64,000 nucleotides of DNA, from assembly GCA_020723345.1 (NCBI GenBank), contig DYJA01000017.1, forward strand, positions 12,381 to 76,380, read 5' to 3'. Position numbers and translations under genes: made by a program. Shown in pieces: positions 24,945 through 32,609 of the stretch (positions within the stretch are counted from its first letter, which is position 1; every line of letters starts with the position of its first letter). The notes under the pieces are model-generated. The model was not told the DNA's origin and did not search any database. It worked only from the letters and a program-made list of their open reading frames with translations. This DNA comes from Candidatus Aquidulcis sp. (GTDB lineage: Bacteria > Chloroflexota > Anaerolineae > UBA4142).

Positions 24945-27308
24945 ATGTTCACGTTCGATGACGACATCATGCGCCAACTGCGCGCGACCTTCAAGATCGA
25001 AGCGGCAGAGCATATCCAGGCGATGAATCGCATCCTGCTCGCGCTGGAGCAAAATCCAGGAGGCGAAGAACGCGCGGAATTGCTCGAAGAAATTTTTCGC
25101 GAAGCCCACTCACTCAAAGGCGCGGCGGGCGCGGCGGACCTGGGCGAAGTCGAGGCGACGGCGCACCGGTTGGAGAATACGTTCGGCGCGGCGCGGTCGG
25201 GCAAGATCAACCTGACGCGCGAAGTCTGCGATGTGCTTTACGCCGGGATTGACGCGGTGAGTACCGTTGTCGACGCGGCGCTGGAGGAACGACCGCACGA
25301 ATTGGATCTGCCGGGGCTTTACGCTAGTTTGGACGCGCTGGAGCAAGGACAGGTGGTACCTCTCGTCAAGCCAACGCAAACGCAACTCAGTCCGGCGCAA
25401 CAGAAAACGGAACCGTCGAGCGCGCCGCCGGTTGCTCCTGCCGCGACAACACCAGCCGGGATGGCAGTGCGCGCGTTCGATCAAGACGCGAAGGCGAAAA
25501 CGTACAAAGGCGAAGAGCGTCGCAAGAACGCGGGTTTCGGTCCCGCGGGTGAAGAGACGATCCGCGTCGCTACCGGCAAAATCGATACGTTGATGACGCA
25601 AGCGGGCGAATTGCTCGTCGCCGGGCTCAAGATCGATCGGCGGTTGAATCAAGTTGGCGAGGTCGCGCACTTGATCGAAGAATGGAACCGCGAGTGGCTC
25701 CAAGCGCGGTCGACCTACAGCGATTTGCTGCGCGATCCGGCTCACGAGGAACTGCATCCGCTGATCAAGTTGTTGGATCAAAGCCAGGATCGCCTTCGCG
25801 CTTTGGCGATGCAGATCGGCGAACTCAAGCGCGGTTTCTCCAGCGACGCGTTACACCTTTCGCGCGTGACGAACGACATGGGCGAAGGCGTGATGCAAGT
25901 CCGGATGCTGCCGGTCGCGACGGTCTTCGATGCGTTCCCGCGCTTGGTGCGCGATCTCGCGCGCGAACTCGGCAAAGAAGTCGAGTTGCTCACCGAGGGC
26001 GCGGAAACCGAACTGGATCGCAAGGTGCTGGAGGAGATCAAAGACCCCTTGATTCACGTGTTGCGAAATTGCGTGGATCACGGCATCGAAAAACCCGAAG
26101 ACCGTGTCAACATCGGCAAGCCGCGCTACGGCACGCTGACGGTCAAAGCATTTCAGAAAGGCAACAATATCGTTCTCGAAGTTGCGGATGACGGGGCGGG
26201 CATCAATCGCGATAAAGTGAAACAGGTCGCCGTGAAAGCCGGACTAGTTTCAGTCGACGACGCGCAAACGCTGAGCGACGACGAAACGTTGCGCTTGATT
26301 TTCGCGCCCGGACTCAGCACCAGTTCTGTGATCACCGGCGTCTCGGGTCGCGGCGTTGGGATGGATGTCGTCCGAAAAAATGTCGAAGCGCTGCAAGGGC
26401 AGGTCGATGTTGTTTCCACGTTGGGCAAAGGCACGACGATTACGTTGACGCTGCCGCTGACGTTGGCGACGACCCAGGAATTGCTTGTCCAGGTCGGCGA
26501 TCAAACGTACGGCATTCCGCTCTCCGCCGTCGAACGAATCGAGCGCATCACCTCCAAAGCGATTGCGGCGGTGGCAGGGCGACAGGCAATCGTGGTGGAT
26601 GATGAACCGGTTGCGCTGGTGCGGCTCGCCGATATTTTGGAACGCCCCAGCGCCGAACGAAAAACAGGCGGCGATGGCAAAGTGCCGGTGGTGATTTTCA
26701 AATCCAGCAAAAAGCGCGTCGCGTTTCAGGTGGATGCGGTCGTCGGACAGCAAGAGACCGTCGTCAAGGGGCTTGGCAAACAACTCGCGCGCGTCCGCAA
26801 CGTCGCGGGCGTGACGATCCTGGGTTCGGGCAAAGTCATTCTGACTTTGAATCCGGCGGATTTGATCAAGTCGGTGCGCGGCAGCGAAAGCAAGATCGCT
26901 CAAGCGGCGCGCGGGAATGGCAATGGCAAAAGAGAAGTGAAACAGCACACGCTGCTCGTCGTGGACGATTCTCTGAGCACGCGGACTTTGGAAAAGAACA
27001 TTCTGGAAACGGCGGGCTATAAGGTAATTACCGCCACCGATGGTTTGGAGGCGTGGAACCTCCTGACCTCCAATGGCGGCTGCGATTTGATTGTGACCGA
27101 TATTCTGATGCCGCGCATGACCGGTTTGGAATTGACCGCGTCGGTGAAAAGGGATCCCACGTTGAGGAAAATTCCCGTCATCTTGGTCACATCGCTCGAT
27201 TCACGCGCGGACAAAGAGCGCGGCATCGAAGTGGGCGCGGATGCGTACATCGTCAAAAGCAATTTCGATCAAAGCAACTTGTTGCAAACCGTGGCGCAGT
27301 TGATTTAA
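24945..27308 (+). CDS. cheA: CheA chemotaxis histidine kinase with C-terminal receiver
   Basis: The 787-residue kinase has an Hpt domain with the phosphorylated His55 in REAHSLKGAA, a variable linker, a dimerisation region, an ATPase domain (N box HVLRNCVDHGIE, EVADDGAGIN, GRGVGMDVVRKNV), a CheW-like regulatory domain (TYGIPLSAVERIERI) and a C-terminal receiver domain (TLLVVDDSLSTRTL, VTDILMPRMTG). No P2 domain for CheY binding is evident. The added receiver could act as a phosphate sink or feedback element. It is the central kinase feeding CheB and the three receiver proteins downstream and, by inference, the receiver on ArlH. Confidence 0.96.
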   Translation: MFTFDDDIMRQLRATFKIEAAEHIQAMNRILLALEQNPGGEERAELLEEIFREAHSLKGAAGAADLGEVEATAHRLENTFGAARSGKINLTREVCDVLYAGIDAVSTVVDAALEERPHELDLPGLYASLDALEQGQVVPLVKPTQTQLSPAQQKTEPSSAPPVAPAATTPAGMAVRAFDQDAKAKTYKGEERRKNAGFGPAGEETIRVATGKIDTLMTQAGELLVAGLKIDRRLNQVGEVAHLIEEWNREWLQARSTYSDLLRDPAHEELHPLIKLLDQSQDRLRALAMQIGELKRGFSSDALHLSRVTNDMGEGVMQVRMLPVATVFDAFPRLVRDLARELGKEVELLTEGAETELDRKVLEEIKDPLIHVLRNCVDHGIEKPEDRVNIGKPRYGTLTVKAFQKGNNIVLEVADDGAGINRDKVKQVAVKAGLVSVDDAQTLSDDETLRLIFAPGLSTSSVITGVSGRGVGMDVVRKNVEALQGQVDVVSTLGKGTTITLTLPLTLATTQELLVQVGDQTYGIPLSAVERIERITSKAIAAVAGRQAIVVDDEPVALVRLADILERPSAERKTGGDGKVPVVIFKSSKKRVAFQVDAVVGQQETVVKGLGKQLARVRNVAGVTILGSGKVILTLNPADLIKSVRGSESKIAQAARGNGNGKREVKQHTLLVVDDSLSTRTLEKNILETAGYKVITATDGLEAWNLLTSNGGCDLIVTDILMPRMTGLELTASVKRDPTLRKIPVILVTSLDSRADKERGIEVGADAYIVKSNFDQSNLLQTVAQLI

Positions 27309-27395
27309 GCCAAGTTCTCCAGGGTTCCTTCGATTCTCTTCAGGAGGGAAACTACGGAAACTCGAGGGAACTCGAAGGAGCTTGCGGAGTCTGAA

Positions 27396-28448
27396 TTGAT
27401 TCGAGTACTCATCGTAGATGATTCGACCGTTCTCCGGCAAAGTACGCGCTTTATTCTAGAGAGTGACGCCGAGATTCAAGTCGTCGGCGAGGCGAGCAAT
27501 GGTGTGGACGCGATCACGATGGTCGAGCAATTGTGCCCGAATGTTGTCACGATGGACATTCGAATGCCCAAGATGGGCGGACTGGACGCAATCCGCGAAA
27601 TTATGGTGGCGCATCCGGTCCCGATTGTCGTCGTTACCGGCGTCGATCTCGATCAAGAAGCGGATCTTTCGACGCAAGCGACGCGGCTCGGCGCGGTCTC
27701 GGTCGTGAAACGACCAACGGGAATGTCCGCACAAGGTTACCAGCAGTTCGCCGGGAAATTGATCGAACGAGTGAAGTTGATGAGCGCGGTCAAAGTGATT
27801 CGCCGGATGAAGATGAGTGCAGCGGTTTCACCAAGCGATCTCCTTGCCGGCGCCAAAGCATTGCCCGCGCAAAAAATCGGAATTATCGCGATTGGCTCGT
27901 CGACCGGCGGACCGGCGGCGTTACACAAGATTCTGAGCGCGCTGCCGAGCGATCTGCCGGTGCCCATCGTGATCGTCCAACACATTTCGTTTGGTTTTGT
28001 AGAAGGATTGGCGTCGTGGCTGAACGACGCTTCGCCGCTGAAAGTTCAAGTCGGGCGCGCGGGCGAAAAAATCGCGCCCGGCCACGCTTACATCGCGCCG
28101 GACGATCGGCACATGCTCGTCGATGGTGTCGGGCATATCGCGCTCAGCCCTGCCGCGCCGATGGGCGGACATCGTCCGGCGGTGACGCCGTTGTTCGAAT
28201 CGGCGGCGCGCGCGTTTGGCGGCGCGGCAGTCGGCGTGATTCTCACCGGCATGGGCGCGGACGGCGCGGTCGGAATGAAAACGCTGCGCGACGCCGGGGC
28301 GATCACGCTTGCCCAAGACGAAGCGAGTTGCGTCGTCTTTGGAATGCCAAAGGAAGCGATGGCTTTGGGCGCGGTGCAGCGCGTCGCGCCGCTTGAAAAC
28401 ATCGCTCGAATTCTGCAAGAACTTGTGACAATAGAGGTGTCCGTATGA
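27396..28448 (+). CDS. cheB: CheB chemoreceptor methylesterase
   Basis: The 350-residue enzyme has a receiver domain (LIVDDSTVLRQ, Asp54 in TMDIRMPKMGG) and a methylesterase domain with the catalytic Ser169 in AIGSSTGGPAALHK, the His in IVQHISFGF, and GMGADGAVGMK near the end. It removes methyl groups placed by CheR. It starts with TTG at 27396 following GCGGAG. The next gene begins in its stop codon (ATGA at 28445). CheR and CheB together give a standard adaptation loop; no cheC or cheD was seen. Confidence 0.95.
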   Translation: MIRVLIVDDSTVLRQSTRFILESDAEIQVVGEASNGVDAITMVEQLCPNVVTMDIRMPKMGGLDAIREIMVAHPVPIVVVTGVDLDQEADLSTQATRLGAVSVVKRPTGMSAQGYQQFAGKLIERVKLMSAVKVIRRMKMSAAVSPSDLLAGAKALPAQKIGIIAIGSSTGGPAALHKILSALPSDLPVPIVIVQHISFGFVEGLASWLNDASPLKVQVGRAGEKIAPGHAYIAPDDRHMLVDGVGHIALSPAAPMGGHRPAVTPLFESAARAFGGAAVGVILTGMGADGAVGMKTLRDAGAITLAQDEASCVVFGMPKEAMALGAVQRVAPLENIARILQELVTIEVSV

Positions 28449-28915
28449 TTGCGTCGAAAACATCATCGTCGGAGATTCAAGTTGATTCGCGCGACAAGAT
28501 TCGCGTGCTGATCGTCGACGATTCGCCGACCGCGCGCGAAGCGATTGCCGCGATTCTCACTCGCGATCCAGAAATTCAAATTGTCGGTCAAGCCGCCGAT
28601 GGCGCGGAGGCAGTCGCGCTGGCGGCGCAACTCAAGCCGGATGTCATCACGATGGATATTACCATGCCCAAGATGAATGGCTATGAAGCGACCAAACAAA
28701 TTATGGCGCATTGTCCGACTCCGATCGTCGTCGTGACGAGTGTAACGCAGCAAGAGATGGTTCATCAGGGCTTGAATGTATTGTTGGCAGGCGCGCTCGA
28801 AATCGTTCAAAAGCCCGGCAATCTCACCGGGCAAAGTATGGAAACGATCCAAGCCGAGTTGATCGCCAAAGTGAAAGCCCTTTCCAAGATCAAATATTCG
28901 CCGGTCAATCAGTGA
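28445..28915 (+). CDS. Single-domain response regulator with short extensions (CheY candidate)
   Basis: The 156-residue protein is a receiver domain with about 18 extra residues at the N terminus: VLIVDDSPTAREAI, phosphorylation site Asp71 in TMDITMPKMNGYEA, VTSVTQQ in place of the usual Thr/Ser region, and Lys in VQKPGN. The sequence is close to the receiver of CheB rather than a classical CheY. It overlaps cheB by four bases. It may be a CheY working on the motor or a phosphate sink. A CACTG-type repeat follows its stop. Confidence 0.88.
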   Translation: MIASKTSSSEIQVDSRDKIRVLIVDDSPTAREAIAAILTRDPEIQIVGQAADGAEAVALAAQLKPDVITMDITMPKMNGYEATKQIMAHCPTPIVVVTSVTQQEMVHQGLNVLLAGALEIVQKPGNLTGQSMETIQAELIAKVKALSKIKYSPVNQ

Positions 28916-28985
28916 ACAGTAAACAGTGAACAGTATGCCGTGAGTAGTATTCAGCGCGGACGGTCTACTGTTGACTGTGGACTGA
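28909..28985. repeat. CAGTGAACAG-type repeat after the receiver gene
   Basis: The words CAGTGAACAG and AACAGTAAACAG repeat here, and the right half carries ACTGTTGACTGTGGACTG. The same words occur at 29843-29913 inside the hybrid kinase and, in the other orientation, at 4965-5021. Confidence 0.6.
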
Positions 28986-28999
28986 TGAGAGAAACATCT

Positions 29000-30973
29000 A
29001 TGTCCAAGAAAATCCTCCTCGTCGAAGACAGTCGAACCGAAGCGCTCCGCACGCAGTTGATTTTGGAACGCGCGGGCTATCAGATCACGCTCGCCGCGAA
29101 TGGCAAAGAAGGATTGTTCAAAGCGGCGATGGAAAAGCCGGACGTGATCCTGCTCGATACGTTGATGCCGCAGATGGGCGGCTTTGAGACGGTCGGGCGG
29201 CTCAAACTCGATCCGCAGACGCACAACATTCCCGTGCTCATTCTCGCGGCAGAAGACGAACGCGCGAACATGCCATCGGGAGATGCGATTGCGGCTGTTA
29301 TGCGCAAGCCCTTCGATCCGACGCGGTTGCTGAACAAACTCGACGAGATCACCAAGGGGAACGGCGGCGATCTTCACGCCGAGCTGCTCCGTGCGCAACA
29401 CCAAGTCGAAGAGGCGAAGAAAAGCCGCACCGATTTCCTGGCGAACATGAGCCACGAACTGCGGACGCCGCTGCACGAAATTATGGGCATGACCGATTTG
29501 CTGCTCGGCACCGAATTGACGAGCGAGCAGCAGGGTTTCATCAACACAACGCGCGCTTCGTCGAACGCGCTCTTGAGTTTGATCGGCGACGTGATCGAAT
29601 TTTCCGAAATCGAAGTCGGGCAACTGGGTTTGGAAGAAAAAGAATTCGATCTGGCGGAACCGATCGAGCGCGCGATTGAAATCGCGATGCCGTACGCGAC
29701 CGACAAGGGACTCGACTTGTCCACGCGCATTGCGGCGCAAATCCCAAAGCGCGTGGTCGGCGACGCAAACCGCGTGCGTCAGGTGCTGACAAATCTGGTG
29801 ACGAACGCGATCAAGTTCACAGAGCGCGGCGGCGTGGTGTTGTCAGTAAACAGTGAACAGTCAGCAGTTAACAGTGATACGGATACTGTTCACAGTTCAC
29901 TCCTCACTGTTCGCTTTGCAGTGCGCGACACCGGCATCGGCATTCCAGCAGATCGCCGCGAGATCATCTTCGAGCCGTTCCAACAAGTCGATTCGTCGGC
30001 GACGCGCCGGTTCGGCGGGATGGGGATGGGACTCGCGCTCGCCAAACAACTTGTAACATTGATGGGCGGAAAAATCTGGGCGGACAGTCAGCCCGGACAA
30101 GGCAGCACGTTCCATTTCACCGCGCAGTTCAAACGCGCGACGGTCGAACCACGTCCGGCGGCTGCCGCGTCCGCCGGCAAGGCGGCGCAGAATTTGGAAA
30201 TCTTGCTCGCGGAAGATAGCCCGACGAACCAACTCATCGCCGTTGCGAATCTCAAAAAAGCCGGGCACGCGGTTACCGTCGCGAACAACGGGCGGATCGC
30301 CGTACAGCTGTTTGAAGAGCGCGGGCGACGCGGCGCGCGTTCGTTCTTCGATTTGATTTTGATGGACGTCGCGATGCCGGAGATGGACGGGCTGGAAGCG
30401 ACGAAGGCGATCCGCGAGAAAGAAAAAGCGCTCGGCGGACACACGCCGATTATTGCGATGACCGCGTTCACGACGAAAGAATATCGCGACAAGTGCGCGG
30501 CAGCGGGGATGGACGCATACATTTCCAAACCAGTCCGCATCGACGAACTGACCAAAACATTCGAACCGTTTTTGTCGCGCGAGAGCGAAACGCCGACAGT
30601 CGCGCCGGTCGCGCTGCAAGACGCGCTGGAGATCGTCGGCGGCGATGTCGATCTGTTGAAGAGCGCGGTCGCGCTGTCGTTGCGCGAAGTGACCGGACAA
30701 TTCGAAGAATTGAAGCAAGCCCTCGCGCAGCAAAATCCCAAAGCGGTCGAAGCCAGCGCGCATCGTTTGAAAGGGATCATGGGGAATCTCGGCGCGACTG
30801 CCGCGCGCGATATCGCGCAGCGTCTCGAAACGATGGGTGAGCAGGGCAACCTCGCGGGGGGACCAGCGGCGGCGCAAGAACTGGATGGCGCGATCGCGCG
30901 CGTGATCGCGTTCTTCTCCGATCCGGACTGGGAAAAACGCGCGCGCGCAAGCCAAGGAGGAGCCGATGGGTAA
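29000..30973 (+). CDS. Hybrid sensor kinase: receiver, HisKA, ATPase, receiver, Hpt
   Basis: The 657-residue protein begins with a receiver domain (Asp53 in LLDTLMPQMGG), followed by HisKA with His152 in FLANMSHELRTPLHE, an ATPase domain (NLVTNAIKFT, VRDTGIGIP, GGMGMGLALA), a second receiver (ILMDVAMPEMDG is close to it) and an Hpt domain with ASAHRLKGIMG. There is no membrane helix, so the input is probably through the N-terminal receiver. About 20 residues (NSEQSAVNSDTDTVHSSLLT) are inserted in the ATPase domain by a repeat at 29843-29913 without breaking the frame. ATG 29000 is the chosen start. It overlaps the next receiver gene by eight bases. Confidence 0.92.
   Translation: MSKKILLVEDSRTEALRTQLILERAGYQITLAANGKEGLFKAAMEKPDVILLDTLMPQMGGFETVGRLKLDPQTHNIPVLILAAEDERANMPSGDAIAAVMRKPFDPTRLLNKLDEITKGNGGDLHAELLRAQHQVEEAKKSRTDFLANMSHELRTPLHEIMGMTDLLLGTELTSEQQGFINTTRASSNALLSLIGDVIEFSEIEVGQLGLEEKEFDLAEPIERAIEIAMPYATDKGLDLSTRIAAQIPKRVVGDANRVRQVLTNLVTNAIKFTERGGVVLSVNSEQSAVNSDTDTVHSSLLTVRFAVRDTGIGIPADRREIIFEPFQQVDSSATRRFGGMGMGLALAKQLVTLMGGKIWADSQPGQGSTFHFTAQFKRATVEPRPAAAASAGKAAQNLEILLAEDSPTNQLIAVANLKKAGHAVTVANNGRIAVQLFEERGRRGARSFFDLILMDVAMPEMDGLEATKAIREKEKALGGHTPIIAMTAFTTKEYRDKCAAAGMDAYISKPVRIDELTKTFEPFLSRESETPTVAPVALQDALEIVGGDVDLLKSAVALSLREVTGQFEELKQALAQQNPKAVEASAHRLKGIMGNLGATAARDIAQRLETMGEQGNLAGGPAAAQELDGAIARVIAFFSDPDWEKRARASQGGADG
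29843..29913. repeat. CAGTGAACAG-type repeat inside the hybrid kinase gene
   Basis: The stretch holds CAGTAAACAG, TGAACAG, AACAGTGATAC and then ACTGTTCACAG and TTCACTCCTCACTG, an inverted-repeat set like the intergenic copy at 28909. It codes for about 20 Ser/Asn/Val-rich residues between two strands of the ATPase domain and keeps the frame. Confidence 0.7.
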
Positions 30974-31394
30974 AGCGCGGATACTTTGCGTCGACGACGA
31001 CATCGCGCAATTGACCGTGATGGCGGGCATTCTCAAAACCGATGGCTATGAAGTCGAGACGGCGAAGAGCGGAACGGACGGAATAGCCAAAGCCCGCGAA
31101 TGGAAACCGGGCTTGATCATTTTGGACATTATGATGCCGGGGATGGATGGCTATGAAGTGTGCCGCCATTTGAAACGGGATCCGGAAACCGAGCATATCG
31201 CCGTGTTGATGTTGACGGCAAAGGGCGGCGTGGATGAGCCGGTCGATCACGCGTACGAACTCGCGGGCAAAGTCAAGGATCGCTTGAAAGGATTCGATTC
31301 CGGCGCGATAGAGTTTTTGACCAAGCCGGTTAAAGCGAAAGATTTGTTGCAACGCGTCAAGGCGATTCTTTGGGCTTCGGGCTTGCCGGTGTGA
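30966..31394 (+). CDS. Single-domain response regulator (CheY-like)
   Basis: The 142-residue receiver domain has RILCVDDDIAQL, Asp54 in ILDIMMPGMDGYEV, MLTAKGG with the switch Thr and Lys in FLTKPVKAKD, so all key residues are present. It overlaps the hybrid kinase gene by eight bases (ATGGGTAA). Being a complete receiver with no output domain, it is a candidate CheY or a target of the hybrid kinase. It is the last gene before the class A promoter of arlH. Confidence 0.9.
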   Translation: MGKARILCVDDDIAQLTVMAGILKTDGYEVETAKSGTDGIAKAREWKPGLIILDIMMPGMDGYEVCRHLKRDPETEHIAVLMLTAKGGVDEPVDHAYELAGKVKDRLKGFDSGAIEFLTKPVKAKDLLQRVKAILWASGLPV

Positions 31395-31401
31395 TGTTGG
31401 C

Positions 31402-31435
31402 AGACCTGTCAGGTTTCCGAAAACCTGACAGGTCT
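31402..31435. repeat. Perfect 15-base inverted repeat before the arlH promoter
   Basis: AGACCTGTCAGGTTT at 31402-31416 pairs with AAACCTGACAGGTCT at 31421-31435 across a four-base loop. A sister element is inside the radical-SAM gene at 49675-49707, so it is probably a dispersed repeat. It might terminate transcription from the receiver gene, but only three T follow. Confidence 0.8.
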
Positions 31436-31467
31436 TTGCACGGTATACGGGGCGGATGCGCTTGAAT

Positions 31468-31512
31468 TGCGTAGGTGTACGGATAGACGCTTGGATCAAT
31501 ATACTCTAGAAT
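31468..31512 (+). promoter_or_regulatory. Motility promoter class A, copy 4
   Basis: CGTA-N4-TACG at 31470-31481, TAGACG at 31484-31489, 17 bases, TAGAAT at 31507-31512. It precedes the arlH-arlI-arlJ operon. The predicted start near 31519 leaves a leader of only about 15 bases before ATG 31534. Confidence 0.8.
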
Positions 31513-31533
31513 TGGAATCGAGCGGATAATCAC

Positions 31534-32604
31534 ATGCCAGCCAAAGTCAAGAAAATTCTGGTCATTGAAAATGATCCTCAATTGATCGAACTGATCAAAT
31601 ATCCTTTGCAGGAGGAAGGATATACGATTGTTTCTGCGCTGGATGGTCCCGATGGCTTGACCAAGTCGCGCCGCGAGCAGCCCACGCTCGTCATGGTGGA
31701 TTTCAAACTCCCCACGATGAAAGGGAATGAGGTCTGCAAGAGTATTCGCAAAGATCCCGCGACGAGCCACGAACGCATCATCATGATCGCGGACGAAAGC
31801 CAGTTGGAGCAACTGGAGATCGGACCGGGTTCCAGCATTGACGACTTTCTCATCAAGCCCTTCAATCCGGTCGAATTGATCACCAAGATCAAACCGCTGA
31901 TGACGACGGATGATGAGGCGTCGGCAAAACTCATCTCGACGGGCAACGGCGATCTGGATAACAAAATGGGCGGCGGCGTCCCGGTGGGATCGCTCACGTT
32001 GATCGAAGGGGATTCGGGCGCGGGCAAGTCGGTGCTGTCGCAGCAAATGATGTACGGTTGTCTCGTCGACGGTTACCGGCTGTCGCTCTTCACCAGCGAA
32101 AACAACGTCAAGAGTCTGGTCAAGCAAATGCGTAGTTTGAACATGGACATTTTGGATTACTTGCTGCTCGACAAACTGCGCATCTTTCCGCTCGAAACTT
32201 CGCGGTTGGGCAAAGACGCGCCGCCCGAAATTATGAAGGCGATGCGCCGCGAAAAAGGGCGCGAGATGGTTTTCATCGACTCGCTCACCTCGTCTATCCC
32301 CGCGTCGTCGGATCGCGAAGTGCTGGGATTCTTTGAAGAAGGCAAACGGATGTGCGGCGACGGTTCGACGGTCGTCGTCATCATTCACTCGCACGGCTTG
32401 ACGCGCGAACTGCTCACGCGGATCCGCTCGCTGTGCGACGCGCACCTGCAACTCCGCACCGAAGAAGTCGGCAACAAACTGGTCAAGACCTTGGAAGTGA
32501 CCAAGGTGCGCGGCGCGGAGCAAACGACCGGCAACATCGTCAGTTTTGAAGTCGAGCCCGGTTGGGGCATTCGCGTCATCCCGATCAACAAGGTGAAAGG
32601 ATAA
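31534..32604 (+). CDS. arlH: ArlH-like archaellum ATPase-scaffold with N-terminal receiver domain
   Basis: The 356-residue protein joins a receiver domain (about 5-120) to an ArlH/RecA-like domain (about 130-356). The receiver has IENDP, Asp56 in MVDFKLPTMKG and Lys108 in FLIKPFNP. The switch Thr/Ser position reads Ala in MIADES, so the output may be altered. The ArlH part begins with LISTGNGDLDNKMGG, has Walker A GDSGAGKS at 159-166 and Walker B MVFIDS around 245-250, and ends near FEVEPGWGIRVIPI. In archaea ArlH binds ArlI and acts in switching, but archaeal ArlH has no receiver. The fusion suggests direct input from CheA or the hybrid kinase. Confidence 0.92.
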   Translation: MPAKVKKILVIENDPQLIELIKYPLQEEGYTIVSALDGPDGLTKSRREQPTLVMVDFKLPTMKGNEVCKSIRKDPATSHERIIMIADESQLEQLEIGPGSSIDDFLIKPFNPVELITKIKPLMTTDDEASAKLISTGNGDLDNKMGGGVPVGSLTLIEGDSGAGKSVLSQQMMYGCLVDGYRLSLFTSENNVKSLVKQMRSLNMDILDYLLLDKLRIFPLETSRLGKDAPPEIMKAMRREKGREMVFIDSLTSSIPASSDREVLGFFEEGKRMCGDGSTVVVIIHSHGLTRELLTRIRSLCDAHLQLRTEEVGNKLVKTLEVTKVRGAEQTTGNIVSFEVEPGWGIRVIPINKVKG

Positions 32605-32609
32605 GTTGG

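Noticed and set aside
31402-31435. Inverted repeat as a terminator of the chemotaxis operon
   Set aside because: The stem is perfect but only three T follow, and a sister copy lies inside a coding region, so a dispersed repeat is the better reading.
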